Shown: positions 42,993 to 55,609 of the stretch, in pieces | Position numbering within the stretch: position 1 is the stretch's first letter | How the letters are laid out: each line of letters opens with the position of its first letter | Source: Neoceratodus forsteri | Lineage: Eukaryota > Chordata > Ceratodontiformes > Ceratodontidae | Assembly (NCBI GenBank): GCA_016271365.2 | Contig: CM057452.1 | Span: 1,245,609,001 to 1,245,673,000, forward strand | Direction of reading: 5' to 3' | DNA length: 64,000 nucleotides | Translations under genes and position numbers: made by a program | Notes under the pieces: model-generated | The model's database searches: none | What the model was told of the DNA's origin: nothing | Seen by the model: only the letters and a program-made list of their open reading frames with translations

Positions 42993-44110
42993 TAGTGCTG
43001 ATGTTTGATCTGGTCCTAAAGTTAGTATACTCACTGGTAATACTGTCCTCTTCCACCTGTATCCTTTTGCCTGCTGCAGAGCCTGTGCTGGTCTCCTCAT
43101 GTGGTCTCCTCTTCCTCTTCCTCTGTTCCTTGATGGTCACTGTTCCATCAAGTGCCTCCAGAACTTGTGGATCTCTCCTTTAGAGGTCATCCCATTTATG
43201 CCTGATTTGCCGCACAGTATGGGACAAGACTCCCCTTCCCTCGGCATTAAGAGTGGCCTTTAGCTGACTCTGTGGCACAGAGCGAAAGGGTTGGCATGGC
43301 ATGCTGGTGACCCAGGTTCATGCCCAAGCCCGGGTGTCAGGAGCAGAGACTAGCAGGGAGGGAGTTTAGAGCATCCATTGTACTCTTCCCTACTGGGGGG
43401 GTGGGCATGCCTTAGGCACCCAGAGGTGGATTGGGCAACATGCTAGGTGGCGTGAAGCCTCAACATGCCGCTGAATGTCTCTGCCTCAGGTTGCCATCAC
43501 GATCAAGGCCAATAAGGGTGAAGGGAGTGGGGAGGGCAGAAAATGGGAAAAAAGTGCCCCCTGATTGCCTGGATGATGGCCGCCAGTCCCCATCACCACA
43601 AAGCCCCGGAGGTGTTCAGAATGGCACCGCAGCACCCCGGATACATAGTTGCACCTAAGGGAGCTCCCCCCCAAGAAGGAGGGGACCCACCCAATGAAAA
43701 GTTTCATCGGGTTATCTAGAGGGATGCAAACAGGGGTGGTGGATGGCAGCAGGAGATGAAGTGACGGTGGTTACACCTTGGAAGCCCAAAAATGTGGTCA
43801 GTCGGGGTGCCTGTGGAAGGAGAAAAAAAAAGAGTGGCCTTTATGGATGCCCACACTTCATCTCTCTCTTTCAGAGGTAGCCTTTCTGGCCCACAAAGCT
43901 GAGACACATGGCTAGTCACCTCCTTCCCTAGCAACACAACCTCCTTATGGGAGAAGGCAGGTGTCAGCTTTTTCTGTGTTCTGCTAGAGGAGGTGGTAGC
44001 CAGCGGTTGCAGGTCCTGCTGTGGCTGCCCCCTCTGATCCCACTGTGCTGATGGGCTCCTTCCTCCTCCTGGATCCTGCTGCCCAATCCTCCTTCTGCTG
44101 CCATTTTTCT
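42993..44110 (-). pseudogene. Myb/SANT-like DNA-binding protein gene, split by a SINE
   Basis: On minus a plausible start ATG lies at 44102. The domain runs TQKKLTPAFSHKEVVLLGKE, then PLKERDEVWASIKATL (43890-43831). After the SINE it continues NAEGRGVLSHTVRQIRHKWD and DL, a stop (TAA at ~43180), then RRDPQVLEALDGTVTIKEQ and a basic KRKRR patch. The helices with spaced Trp and the VRQIRHKW recognition-type helix identify a Myb/SANT-like domain of the NAIF1/Harbinger-accessory kind. Frameshifts are needed near 43985 and 43895. Its normal role would be DNA binding and nuclear import of a transposase. It lies 0.6 kb from a hAT-type terminus, as the related gene at 27363-28386 does. Confidence 0.65.
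43263..43829 (+). mobile_element. tRNA-headed SINE, ~567 bp, with 14-bp target duplication
   Basis: AAGAGTGGCCTTTA at 43249-43262 recurs at 43830-43843. In between, the head GTGGCACAGAGCG...CCAGGTTCATGCCC (A- and B-box-like) is followed by GAGTTTAGAGCATCC and a GC-rich body. The end is GAAGGAGAAAAAAAA. It split a Myb/SANT reading frame, which proves retroposition into that gene. Related copies: 56676-57222, 57285-57640 and 60905-61440 (minus). Confidence 0.8.
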
Positions 44111-44589
44111 AAAGAAAATAAAAAGTCATTCTCCTTTGGAAACAAAATTAAATTTCAAAAAGTTATATATTGTCCAAATTCTGGCTTGTCTCTCAACTCT
44201 CTCTCTCTCTTTCTCTGCTCTCTATCTCCATGCAGAACAGGAAAAGTGAAACGTGTGATTTCTACCTGCCAATTTGCAGATTTTTTTTTAATGCATTTTA
44301 CAGAAACTTCCACATGTCACATTTGGCTTCTGTTTAAGATATGCAGAATTATTTTACTGCAGACCCACATAAGAGGGAAATACAGAACATGTGGAAAATG
44401 TCCCCTCAACTGCGGGTTTCTGGGAACCATTCCACTGATTACAATGACATGCACTATATTCTCTAACATGCAGAGTCACAATTATGCCACATTGAGTCTG
44501 GCAGCAGATAAAGACAGATTAATACACAAATGATTCCTCCTTTCTGGAGAAACTGGGCAATTTGGACTGCGTGACATTTTTTATGCAAG

Positions 44590-44743
44590 TTAATAAAAAA
44601 CATCAGCGCACATACAAAAAATACTGCAGTTCTAAGACAGAATTTTGCAAAAGTTGCCAGAATGATTTCCAATCTTTCATGGAAGCAAAATTCTGACTTT
44701 CATGGAAATTTTGCTGGTGAAGTTGTTTTTCACACACCTCTAA
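44590..44743 (-). repeat. hAT-type terminus, second locus
   Basis: On minus the end reads TAGAGGTGTGTGAAAAAC, followed by repeated GCAAAATT(T/C), TTCATGGAA and GAATTTTGC-like words. It resembles the termini at 13373 and 28972. I did not find the partner end or target duplication. Confidence 0.45.
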
Positions 44744-46040
44744 TGGAACTAGGTTTTCCATATATTTATGAAAGCTAGTTGTTACTTTTTATAAAAAATT
44801 CCTTTTTGCTTATCTTTTTATACAGTATGTTTAAACTTTAACATTTTGTCCTTTTCTACTGGCCTACTTTATTGACTGAAATTCTTACCCCCAAAACAGA
44901 GTCTGGGAAATTGCAGGGGATGGGGGCCTTCTATTATAGAGATGCCGATGCTGATAGACCACTTTGCTGTCCCATATCTAGTGGACAGTCCTTTATCTGC
45001 TTGCACATGACATCACCTAGCGTGTGAAGACATCCTGCTAGTGTATGTGCTGAGTGCACTGCATGATATGATGTGATATGATATGTAGGATATGATTTTG
45101 ACAAACAATCATTAGTTGAGTGATGGCCATCATTTGTCAAAATAGGCACTCAAAACTATAAAAAAAAACCCTGTCTTGTAATAGCCAGACATTGTATTTT
45201 GAATACGTAGGTGTCCACAGTTAAGCCCACTATACAACAATGGAAGGCACTGGTGTTGCAAGCTCTCACCCTGAAAAGACTTACTTATGTAATGCGGGAT
45301 GGGGTGTTGAATTTGCCCAGGGGCCCCAGGGCCCAGGTCTATACAAGTTTAGTTATATAAAATTGTTGATAACCACCTGTATATATACAGTTGACCATGG
45401 CAAGGTGTAAAAGGCTTGCAGAAAATACAATGGCCAATAGATGATTGAATGAAACCAACATATGAGTTGCTATGGCTAGCTAGTCAAAGGCTGCAAGTGG
45501 CTAAGTAAAAGAATGATATCACCATGTCAGTTAATATACATGTACAGTATGTGTAAGACTTTAAAAGGTTAATGGTTAAAACTCTGTAAATGTGCAAAAT
45601 AAAATAATTCAAAAAGCACAAAGCCAAGGTCTAACTTGGAATTATCCTGTTCAGCAGGAAAACACTGTGTACCAAAATATGCCTTTTTGAAGGTTACGGC
45701 CAAAATAAGAACACAGCTGCTGGTAACCTCGGCTAGCCTTGACTACTGAAGTTCCTCACCTTGTGATTACTAGTGTTTAAAAATATGTGTTACAAGGAAT
45801 TGATATAAAAAAATAATGAGATACGTAATTTGGCCACTGTCTGGTTTCTATCTGTAAGCCTTTTATTTTTAAAAAACAGCCACATCCCCTCGCATGTTTT
45901 CTGTATCTTAAAGCCAGTATTTTTGATAAATATAAAATCCCCTGATCACTTGTTTTTCCATTTAAGAATGACCATATCTCTCGGCAAAGTGTCAAAAGTA
46001 TCTTATGACCAAGGCATCTTACGGCCAATGTGTTTTTGAA
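44744..46040. other. No gene seen
   Basis: Scattered short AT-rich frames only. The GATATGATGTGATATGATAT stretch at 45062-45085 is a small irregular repeat. Confidence 0.4.
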
Positions 46041-46760
46041 CCCGAGTCTTATGACTTGTTACATGACATGTTGTCTGGTTTAAATCTGCTGAGGTAGTTT
46101 TTGGGAAATTCCAGTTATGCCTTTTTAATGAAAACAGGTTGGGTATAAATATCAGGCCTAATTGTCAGGTCTACTGTCTCTCTGAGAGGAAAGAAGTCGG
46201 TGATGTCTGACTGGCCATAGCGCTTGGAGACCCAGAGAATGTTGAGTATAATTCCATTTTCTCTGAAAATCTGTAGCCCCGTAATGCAAATATTACTAGC
46301 TGTCTAGATTGCATGTTAGAAACGTCCCAATGGGATTGCCCCATTGGCTGTCTTATAACTAAATTGTAACAGGAACACTAAGGTAGTAGTGGGCTACCTA
46401 ATGTTTAAAAAATAATGTTAGTATGTATTCTCTTTTGTAAACTAGGATTACTAATCATGACAGGATGCATTTTTATTGTTAAGATAGGGTTGTTCTGGTT
46501 TCTTTTCATGTACTGGGTAAACAACAGTTAATTGGTCCTTAGGTCTACAAATTATGCCAGAGTGCATCTCTTTTTGTGTATTGGAACTATTCGTCCTGTC
46601 AGGGTGTGTTTTTATTGTTACAATAGGATTTTTCTGGCTAATCTTATTAATACTATCATAATAAAGTACAACTAATTTGGCAAATAAATAGTGTGGTGGC
46701 TTTACTGAATTACTGAGAATTACCAACCAGAAACCTGTATAATTAAGTCCATTTTACAGG
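46041..46760 (+). mobile_element. Possible solo LTR
   Basis: GGTATAAATATC (46143) looks like a TATA box. AATAAAGTAC (46661) looks like a polyadenylation signal. Inside, a ~141-bp unit is duplicated: (T/C)ATGACAGGATGC..TTTTTATTGTT at 46456 and its relative at 46597. I could not fix TG...CA ends or a target duplication, so this is weak. Confidence 0.25.
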
Positions 46761-46868
46761 GGGGAGCAATTTTATAATACATGGCAACCATACCTCAGTG
46801 CCCTGTCGCCCACAGAGAACTTGACATTGGGAGAAGGCTGGATGTGAGGGAGGAGGTGAGGCTTATAG

Positions 46869-49115
46869 ATGGTGCTTAATTGGATAGATATAGATCACAC
46901 TAATCCATTGCAAGTAACTTCATCAATCGTAGGTGATTCACTGACTAATGATCCATCCAAGGTTACTGAGGCTTTCTGTGCCTCCTTCTCTATCCCAAAT
47001 GGGACTCACCTCCCTGCCCTCCTCAGGCCGGCCCCTCTCCCGGGAGGGGCATGTGTCCACTCCAGACCTCAATTCCACCTAAAGCTGGTCAATCAGTCCG
47101 AGGTGCTACCTCTTCTGCAAAAAATGAATCCTACCTCCTTCCTGGGCCATGATCTGCTTGAACCCCACCTACTGAGGGACGCTGCCCTTGCAATCGCCCA
47201 TCCTGTCACCCTCCTCATAAATAGGTAACTTCGGGAAGGAATAGTCCCAACAATGTGGAAGGTAGCGACCATCGTCCCCGTCTACAAAAGTGGGCCCTGT
47301 GACAAGCCGGGAAACTACAGACCTATCTCCCTGCACAGTCCCCTTGGAAAAATCCAGGAAAGACTAGTCTCTAACCAGCTACAGGACTATCTGGAGCAGC
47401 ACTTACTCATGGCTGATGTGCAGCATGGTTTTAGGAAGGGCCACGGTACAGACACTGCTCTCATCCAGCTCACAACTGACATCCTTGCATCCATGGATCA
47501 AGGCTCCCTAATGGGTGCCCTCTTCATGGACCTATCGAGGGCCTTCAACCTTGTCAATCATAATCTCCTCCTCTCTAAACTCCAGCTCCTAGGTCTAGAT
47601 GACCACTCTCTCTCATGGTTCAAGAGCTATCTTAGTGAACATTTCCAAAACGTCCACTGGAAGGGTACACAGTCTGGACCCAGGCCCGTTACTGCTGGGG
47701 TGCCCCAGGGCTCAATCCTGGGCCCCCTACTTTTCTCACTCTTCCTCTATAATATTGAGAGTAACTGTTCCCTCAGCAAACTCATTCTGTATGCGGATGA
47801 CATGGTCATCTACTACAGTGACCCTCAACCTAGTGTCATGACCACAAAACTGCAGGATAGTCTCTCAACTCTTGAGTCCTGGTTCTCCACAAACTCCCTG
47901 AAGCTAAATGAGGAAAAAACCAAAGCCGTCCTGTTTGGCTCCAGACGTCTGGGCTCTGACAGAAGTCAGCTGCTCCAGATCAGCACAAACCTAGGGAAAA
48001 TAGTTGAGGTCATGACCAGTTTCAAATACCTTGGGATCCATCTTGACCAAGAGATGACCCCCAACCCCATATCGACTCCATAACCAGGGCCATCCACCAA
48101 AAGCTCGGCCTCCTCTATCGTCTGGGGAACTCACTATCTTATGTTGCACATCGAGCAATTGCCAGCTGCAATCTTCTCCCTTCCATTCTGTGTGGGGCTC
48201 CTCTACTGCAGTCACTCAGAGAGACAGAATTCAATAAACTTACTGTCCTCTATAACAGAGTGGCCCGCTTCACCACAAACTCCTCCCCAAGGAGGCATCA
48301 TTGTGAGGCACTTAAGGAACTTAACTGGCCCTTTCTTCAGCACAAACTAGCCTACCCAGTCACCTTCCTTGCATTCAAGTTCTCTACCCTTGGTCCCCCT
48401 CCCCATCTTAATGGACTACTCTCTACCAAAATACAATGCCGAACTCTACAATCGTCTGCAAATCACCTACTTGACATCCCTCGGTGTCATTTCAACCAAG
48501 GCAAACACTCCTTCAAGTTTGCTGCCTCCCACCTATGGAACTCCTTACCAGCTAGCTTGACTGGCTCATCCACCATTAGCCAATTCAAGTCCAGGCTCAA
48601 AGTATATCTCCTCAATCTCAGCCTTTGTGGCTGTAACCGTTAGCTCCCTAGCCCATTTCTCCTTTATGCTCTCACTGCCTTGAACCTTCCTTCCTCCTGG
48701 ATGTATCTAATATGACATTTTACCGTGACTGTCTCACACTGCCTACTAAACTGATGTGTAATCTGACATCATGCACTGCTAACAATAGCCTACTACCCCT
48801 GTAACTGGATGCTGCTGTATATTATGAGTAATTATTGTAACTACTGTAAAGAGTGCTTGTATGTATCTTTGTTCTGTAAAGAATGCTATTATGTGTCTTA
48901 CTCTGTAACTATTCTGTGTCGCCCCTTGCTAATGTACATTTGTGTAATTACTGTAAGTACTGTATAGAATGCTAGAATGTGTCCTTTTCTGTAAAGAATG
49001 TTATTGTGTGTCTCTCTCTGTAACTAATTCCGGGTCACCCCTGAAAAAGGGACCTCTGGTCTCAGTGGGCTTACCCAGTTACCAAAATACACATAAATAA
49101 ATAAAATGTTATGAA
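46869..49115 (+). pseudogene. CR1/L2-group LINE, reverse transcriptase and tail
   Basis: The 5' truncation lies inside the endonuclease-RT linker. Reverse transcriptase blocks are well kept: WKVATIVPVYKSGPCDKPGN then YRPISLHSPLGKIQERL, FMDLSRAFNLVNH (first Asp; the usual FDxVDH is FNLVNH), AGVPQGSILGPLLF and LILYADDMVIYY with both catalytic Asp. SLKLNEEKTKAVLFGS follows, then the C-terminal LWNSLPASLTGSSTISQFKS in another frame (to 48643). Frameshifts at ~47228, 48050 and 48200 disable it. The 3' UTR contains two similar TGTAAAGAATG...GTGTCT segments and ends in ATAAATAAATAAAA at 49092-49106, matching the tail at 14463. I do not assign the exact clade. Confidence 0.8.
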
Positions 49116-49639
49116 TAGTGTTTTTATGTCTATTCCTTTGTTTTTATTACTTTAATGGGTCACATAAATCACTATGGTTAAGAAATTGGAACTGAATCTT
49201 CTTGTATGTAAGTGATGAATTATCTCTGTATGTCTTTTTTGTTTTATCTGTAGTGTAATTGATTTGTTTTTCTGTTTATTAGAAAACTCGATTAAACATA
49301 TGATACAAAAAAAAACCTCATGTAACAAGTGCCCACATTGCAGTGCATGGAGCACACCTCTGTGCTCTTCATTTACCAACGTAATGAAATGTGAAAGTGT
49401 GGGGCATGTCTCTGACTAAGGAAGTCAGAGCATTTTGGCAACGGGTTTCCATGGACTAAATTATGAGTGATTTTTCTGCAAATACAGGCAGCAATAAATT
49501 AAATTTATGGAAAAGTGGATTTGGGGACTGGTAAACTGCCTCATATGTTTTGGTGTGGAGGGTAGGAGCGTAGACCTGCTCTTTAAGCTTTGTGGTGGTG
49601 TTTGGATTTCTGTACATTTCCAGAAACACAAATCTAACA

Positions 49640-49811
49640 GATCAGAGGTAAAAAAGTTAATAAAAGCAATTGTGAAAATGCTAGCTAATGACTTGCTGGC
49701 ATTCTCCTTTGTGAGCAAGGCAGCTTTTCTATCGTTAATGCAAGTTGCAGTGCCAAGGTGTCATGTGCCCAGCCATACCTACTTTTTCACAGAGGCTCTT
49801 CCTAATTTGTA
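49640..49811 (+). pseudogene. hAT transposase fragment
   Basis: KLIKAIVKMLANDLLAFSFV, then AAFLSLMQVAVPRCHVPSHT, matches the block after the BED finger of hAT transposases. It corresponds to LIAAIAEMLAIDLLPFSFIE at 17310 in this window. Only about 55 residues remain. Confidence 0.7.
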
Positions 49812-51475
49812 ACAGAACATCTACAAGTAGAGCTATCCAACCAAGAATCTGAGTTGTTCTTGCACAATCAGGGAGCTCAAAAACAGATTTCTGAGTACAA
49901 AAGTACTAACTACAGGCAGGGTGAAATATCTAGTTTGGCCACCGACTTCAAGGAGAGGAGATACACTGGAACTAAGCTCCGGTTCTGGGTGCTGAATCGG
50001 GTACACCCAGTATCTAGAGAGGGTGATTTTAACAAAAAGGAGGAAAGAAGGGAGATGTGGTATATTTTTGAATTAGTGACTTTGAAGAGTTCCTGGGGGC
50101 TCAATGATGAGACCAACAGGTGAGTCAGCTGACTGCCAGACATACACTGGCCCTCCATGTCCCACAACATATATTAGGGGTTAGTGACAGACATGGTCAT
50201 GTTTGGCATATCAGCATACATTTCTTTTTCAGATAACTGGCTTGGTTCTCTTTTCTGAAAAGCTAGACAATTTTCATGCATGAGTTATGTAGTAACTTAT
50301 TTAACTCTTTGACAGTGCTTTTCTCATGGCATTCCATGTAAATGAGCACTGCTGGCCAGCAGTAACTCATTGTAGCTGGCACGGGCAGTATTCATATCAT
50401 GGCTTTCTATGGCTTTCCTGGAATCAGTTGATAAACCTGAAGTAATACAGATAAGTGTATTACCTTAATATCTGGGAAAGTTCTTTAACAAACCCAGCAA
50501 CAAATGCCTTTAGAATTCTTTAGACCCATTTCATTCAAACATAGCAGAGAGGACATCCTGCCAACTATATTCTGTCCCTTGAGTGAAGTCTCCGTAGCAA
50601 GGTTGTGGTTGCCTGGCAACAGCACTACAATGTGACACTTCCTGAAACCTGTGATGTCATCGCACAGATGTATTCACAGGTACAAAAGGTTACACTAGTC
50701 AGTACCTTTTGCTGACAGAATTACCATACAGCAGGTATGCTCACACCCACCAGTGCTATCACTTTTAGCAGTATCACTTTAGGAGAATGCAACTGATGCA
50801 GTTCACAAAGCTGATTAAGTGTATAAAAACTTTTAACAACTGAATTACTAGAATATTAGTGAAGTCAGCATTCTAAAAGAAAATAACTTCTATAGGCATA
50901 TTGAAATTGGATGAGACACAGGCAATCAGCAACCCCAATAGTGCCAGAAGAAATACAGAAACTGGCATTTATTTCAAATATAGCATGCAGTTTTTAGCAC
51001 AGTGGACATAAAGCAGGAACTCTGAGCAAAAGTCTCTAAATAATATACCTTAAATAAAGATCACTAATGGAATTATTAGATAAACAAGTACAGGCAGTAG
51101 TTGCAAAGAAAGTAGTCTTAATAGGAGAAGCTAATACTGATGGTACACAGCACATCAGGAAAATAAAATGGTGTCTTCACTTATTTTATAGATCAATGTA
51201 GGGTTCTGCTGTGTTAGTCCACATGAAAGCAGGAGAGAAACAAGAGAACCTTTTTACATGGTAATTCTCAAGAGTGATTATGTAAATATGCTAAAGAAAC
51301 TGTTTCTTTAACACATGATATTACTGTATGCAGGTATTAACCTGGAGAAAGGTTTTCACATTGTCTAAGAATTACAAAAGAGTACTGGCATGTGATTATT
51401 AAATGAGCATGCATTTAGCATATAAGAGTTTATTAAATAGATGACAATGAACTATACTAATACTGATTTTTAAAT
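49812..51475. other. No gene seen
   Basis: An 89-residue frame at 49854-50123 has no recognisable domain. The remainder is AT-rich and featureless to me. Confidence 0.4.
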
Positions 51476-51479
51476 ACAT

Positions 51480-51590
51480 CTTTCAGTGCCCCCAGAGGAA
51501 GCAGTAACTGGTGAAACATCAGGGTTTGTTAAATAAAGAAGCACACGTACTCAAGTGTTTTGTGTAGTGCTCTTATTTGGTGGATTTATG
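51480..51590 (+). mobile_element. Penelope-like or related terminal sequence (tentative)
   Basis: GTGCCCCCAGAGGAAGCAGT, then CTGGTGAAACATCAGGG, parallels the 42675 segment (a GA-GA...GTGAAAC motif followed by a short 3' region with AATAAAG). The CTGATGA part is altered to CAGAGGA, so no ribozyme is predicted. Confidence 0.3.
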
Positions 51591-51799
51591 TGATAACCAC
51601 GAAAGCGCAATCATGATCGGGGGCAGGGCAAAAGTACATCGCCGAAAATCTATTTTGATAATATACATTCCCAGCTCACAAGAAAATGGCACTGGGGACT
51701 TAGATTGTGACTGTTCATGTAGGGGACTGTTCCCTCAGCACCCCCCATGGGGGCCTTTGCCCCACACCACTCTACTAAAGGATTCTTAACTCCAGGGGG

Positions 51800-51990
51800 G
51801 TGCATGTCGGGAGGGGGTGCAAAATCTGGAGAAAAAATCATTTTCTGGCCAGGCGCACAAAAATGTAGGTGCATCTGGACCTGAACCCAGAACCCTTGCA
51901 ACTTTAGGCTGCAACCCACCCACCACACTATGAGTCCAGCTTGGCAGCCCAATGCCAACAATGCCAGGCCAACCCTTCCTCCCTCCCTTC
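51800..51990 (-). mobile_element. tRNA-derived SINE head
   Basis: On minus, GGACTCATAGTGTGGTGGGT, then TTGCAAGGGTTCTGGGTTCAGGTCC in pieces, gives an A-box-like TAGTGTGGTGG and a B-box GGTTCAGGTCC at typical spacing. It is a tRNA-like head without a usable acceptor stem, hence a SINE and not a tRNA gene. Confidence 0.45.
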
Positions 51991-52204
51991 CATCACACTC
52001 ACTTCTCCCCATACGCATATACATATAACAATGTCCTGATGCTATACGCACCCACCTCCCCCATCCAGTCACCCTTCCTCAGCAATAGCCCCATCGGCAT
52101 GCACTGGGATTGAGTCGTTGTTATTGCAAGTGCTCAATCGTTGACGCCCATGTCACAGTCTACCTATTTGGCTCAGAGCAGCCCACAACTGACATAATTA
52201 ACTG

Positions 52205-52520
52205 AAATTATTTCAAAAAGTGCCAAAATATGCACTTGGGGAGGGAAAATTTGAAGTCCAAATATTGGATGTAGGGGGTAAGGCTGGAGCAGATATCAAA
52301 AGAGAATGATATAGGGATTATAATTAATGACAGCCTCAAGACCTCAGTCCATTGTAACAAGTCACATAGAAAAGCTAGCAGGATATTGGAGTGCATAGGA
52401 AGGACATTCTCATGAAAAGGAGATCATCCTGTTCCAAAACATTAAAAAAAAATAAAAAACATATATAAGAATGGGATTTATGACACATAAGTTAGACCAT
52501 ACTAAAATTAATTGTAGTAA
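52205..52520 (+). pseudogene. CR1 ORF2 fragment
   Basis: Degraded residues (KAGADIKRE, then ILECIGRTF-like and ILMKRRSS blocks across frames) align with the post-RT part of CR1. The following 52521-53329 has nothing recognisable. Confidence 0.5.
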
Positions 52521-53329
52521 TGTATTGTGATGAATGTTGTGTTATTTTGGATGATGTTAAAGTATTTCTTGTTTTTTTTAATTTTAATCTTAAATAAGCA
52601 CAATTCCAATTAGAATTATAGGCATTGTTACCACTCAGGTTCTTGAATATTTAAGTTATTTTTTAATTTTTTATTTTGACACATCATTAAAATAAATGCC
52701 AATAACATAGTAACAAAATGTGGGCTCCTTAATCAAATGATTAGGTCAGTGAGCCACTTAATCTTCCTTACTATACAAGCCTTACTTTTCTACTCCCCAT
52801 AGTAGTGTGCTTCTTGTCACCTAATATTGGTTAAATAGCAACTTTGAAATTGAAGATGTTCTAATATGAATAGTTACTAATGTGGTTCTGGTATTTTTTT
52901 TCTTTGGTAACCACTGTTTTTGATGTTTTCTACTCTGCTGTGGTTTTGAAACATGGAACATAAGATTAACAATTAATGCAAATGCCCCCTCTTTGTAAAG
53001 TGAGTTTGAGATTAACTGAGTGGCTTTTAGAAGACACTCCTTAATGTTGAAATTATACAAGACACAGTCTTATGACTGAAGCCTAATGAAAGCTGCTATG
53101 AGCCATGAGGTTGTGTAAATAAAGCTCAGTGAATTGAACTTCAATCTTTGCCTTATGCGCTCCATTACCGAGTAGATTGGTGAGTGTTTTTGAAATGGCA
53201 ACATCTCTTGCAACTAAGTGCTAAACGTGAGCTCCTGTTTGGGAACTGACTGGAATTGGATCCCACTCATACAAGTCCATAGTGAGGCTGCACATAGAGT
53301 CTTGTGTATAGAAATGGAACCCTCACCAG

Positions 53330-53875
53330 AAAAAGGGCAAGGAGTGCCTGGATTCAATCAAGAGTAGCTTGACTAAAGTAACTCATGGCCAGCAGGGAAG
53401 GACATATGAATAAAGACTGACCTTAATATGTATTTCCTGGAAGTCAGGAGAGGGAGATTGAACATTATTGAAATCTTTAAGTACATGAAGAGTATAACCA
53501 GGCTGGAGAGCCCACAACTGTTTAAGATTAGGAAGTGGCCTTTTTCAAGGGGCCACAACCATAAACTGGTGGAGTGGGGGATTTAGGAGAGACATGAGAA
53601 AATATTTTTTCATCAAGAGGATAGCGATAAAGTGGAACTGTCTGCCAGGGGAGCTTGTCAATGTTAGCAGGGTGGGACTGATGAGGTCAATGGGGGAGGA
53701 GCTGGAGAAAATAGGAGATGAGGTCGGTTCAAGTGGAAGAATGGGATGAAACTATGGGATTATTCATTCTTTAGAAGCCTAGCCAGTGCAAGACTAGTGT
53801 AGGCCTAGACAGGAACCAGGCTGACTGAATGAACCATGATGAGTCTTTTTCTGTCAGTAAACATCTATGTATATA
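53330..53875 (+). mobile_element. CR1 3' end, older copy
   Basis: Frames show GRLNIIEIFKYMKSITRLES, then HNHKLVEWG and FIKRIAIKWNCLPGEL-like residues. The end is GAGTCTTTTTCTGTCAGTAAA and CATCTATGTATATATG, a decayed CR1 terminus. Confidence 0.6.
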
Positions 53876-54349
53876 TGACCTAACAGAAGTTCCTTGCTTG
53901 GGATACAGAATCAAATGGGACTGTGCTCACCCCCAGACTTTTAAATGTCTGAAAGTTTAAATGCCCTCACCAAGCAGGAAATGAATGTGTTTCAAATAAA
54001 TGTTTAACTTGCTTGCTTTTTTTTATAATGTAACAGGAAGCCCACTACTCCTTCAGATACACATACAAGTACACTATATAGAAGAGACTAGAGCTCTGCA
54101 TAATATTTTTCAGTATGTGAAATTCACATAAAATGCACATATTTGGCTGGGTTGAACATCATAGAATCAACAGGGAACAATTTTGCTGCATGATCAACTG
54201 CACCACCAAGACAACTGGAAACCTGGAACTCCCAGAAGCACTTTACTCTTTCTCTAATGCAAAATGCGAAGCTGCACAAATAATTACATTTTTATTCTCA
54301 AGAGCTTTGGGTGCATTTATATTGAAACTAATCAAACAGAAGAGAAAAA

Positions 54350-54408
54350 GAAAGAAGTGCCTAAGCTGGGATTTGAACCCATGTCACTCTTAATACTGTT
54401 CTGTGCAC
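54350..54408 (-). mobile_element. tRNA-like SINE fragment
   Basis: On minus, GGGTTCAAATCCCAGC is a perfect T-arm/B-box form. No full cloverleaf surrounds it, so I read it as a SINE remnant. Confidence 0.3.
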
Positions 54409-54409
54409 A

Positions 54410-55217
54410 GTAATGCAAAGAAGTGCAAAGTAATGCAACTAGGAAAAAAACCCCAGGGGAATATTACACAATGGGGGGTTAGTAAAAACAACAAAAATGG
54501 AAAGGGCCCTGGGGGTAATCATATCAGATGACCTTAAGGTTGGCAAGCAATGTGAGAAGGTGGTAGGGAGGGCTGGGGGGATACTGGGATGTATAGGGAG
54601 AGGCATCACCAGCAGAAAACAGGAAGTTGTTATCCCCCTGTACAGACAGTTGGTGAGACCCCATCTGGAGTACTGCATCCAGTTCTGGAGACCCCATCTC
54701 CACAAGGACATAGACCAGATGGAGGCAGTTCAGAGGAGGGCAACTAAAATGGTGCAGGGTCTGCAAGAGAAGCCATATGAGGAGAGGCTAAAGGAGCTTA
54801 ATATGTATACCCTTGAGGAAAGGAGGGAGAGAGTGGACATGATAGAAAAGTTTAAGTAACTCAGTGGAATCAACAAAGTCCAAGAGGGTAGCATCTTTCA
54901 GAAAAAGAGATGTGTAAGAACAAGGGGACACAATTTGAAGATAGAGGGGGGATGGCTCAGGGGCAATGTGAGGAAGTATTTTTTCACAGAGAGGGTGGTG
55001 GACGCATGGAACAGCCTTCCTGAGGAGGTTGTGGGGTCTAAAACTGTGGGAGAATTCAAGAATGTTTCAGACAGACATAAGGTAATTTTTGTGGGGAGTA
55101 GGAAGAAATAGGTTGTTGGTTAAATAGGATCTGCAGCTTGTTCTCTAGGTAGGGAAATGGGCAGACTAGGTGGTCCAAGCGGTCCTTATCTGCCATCAAA
55201 GTCTATGTTTCTATGGT
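54410..55217 (+). pseudogene. CR1 3' part, same subfamily as 21050
   Basis: A 120-residue frame (54497-54859) reads RALGVIISDDLKVGKQCEKV, GGILGCIGRGITSRKQEVVI and LVRPHLEYCIQFWRPHLHKD. It corresponds closely to 24420-24700. After a stop at 54857 it continues RGNVRKYFFTERVVDAWNSL. The end is GGTCCTTATCTGCCATC and CTATGTTTCTATGG. The 5' end is truncated within ORF2. The few stops suggest a moderately young copy. Confidence 0.85.
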
Positions 55218-55609
55218 GTACATCTCTGCTCAAGTGAGGGCAGGGAGGGCCTAAACACATAAGAAGGTTAAAAGAGGTACAAGTTGGCTTAAAAAATGTT
55301 TGATCTGCTATTTATACTGGCTTTTAACTTTTCATATACCGCATAGTGCAAAAAAATCCTAATTTTACTGAGCCATTCCTTATATGTTATGGACCCAACA
55401 TCCAACCAGGGTCCATTTATAGCCTTCTTTGCTGCCATACAACATAAAGTAAATGTCTTCAACACTGACATGGAACATCCCTGCAATCTCACACCAGGGA
55501 TACATTCAAATCTCAAATGAGGACACATTTGGACAGAGAGAATATGTCAGCATTAAACTCAACAATGTTTTGGAATCTCAGCAACCAAAATTCAGCATTG
55601 TCATTCCTG

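Noticed and set aside
49854..50123. Small open frame after the hAT fragment
   Set aside because: No recognisable domain, no splice or promoter signals, and length expected by chance.
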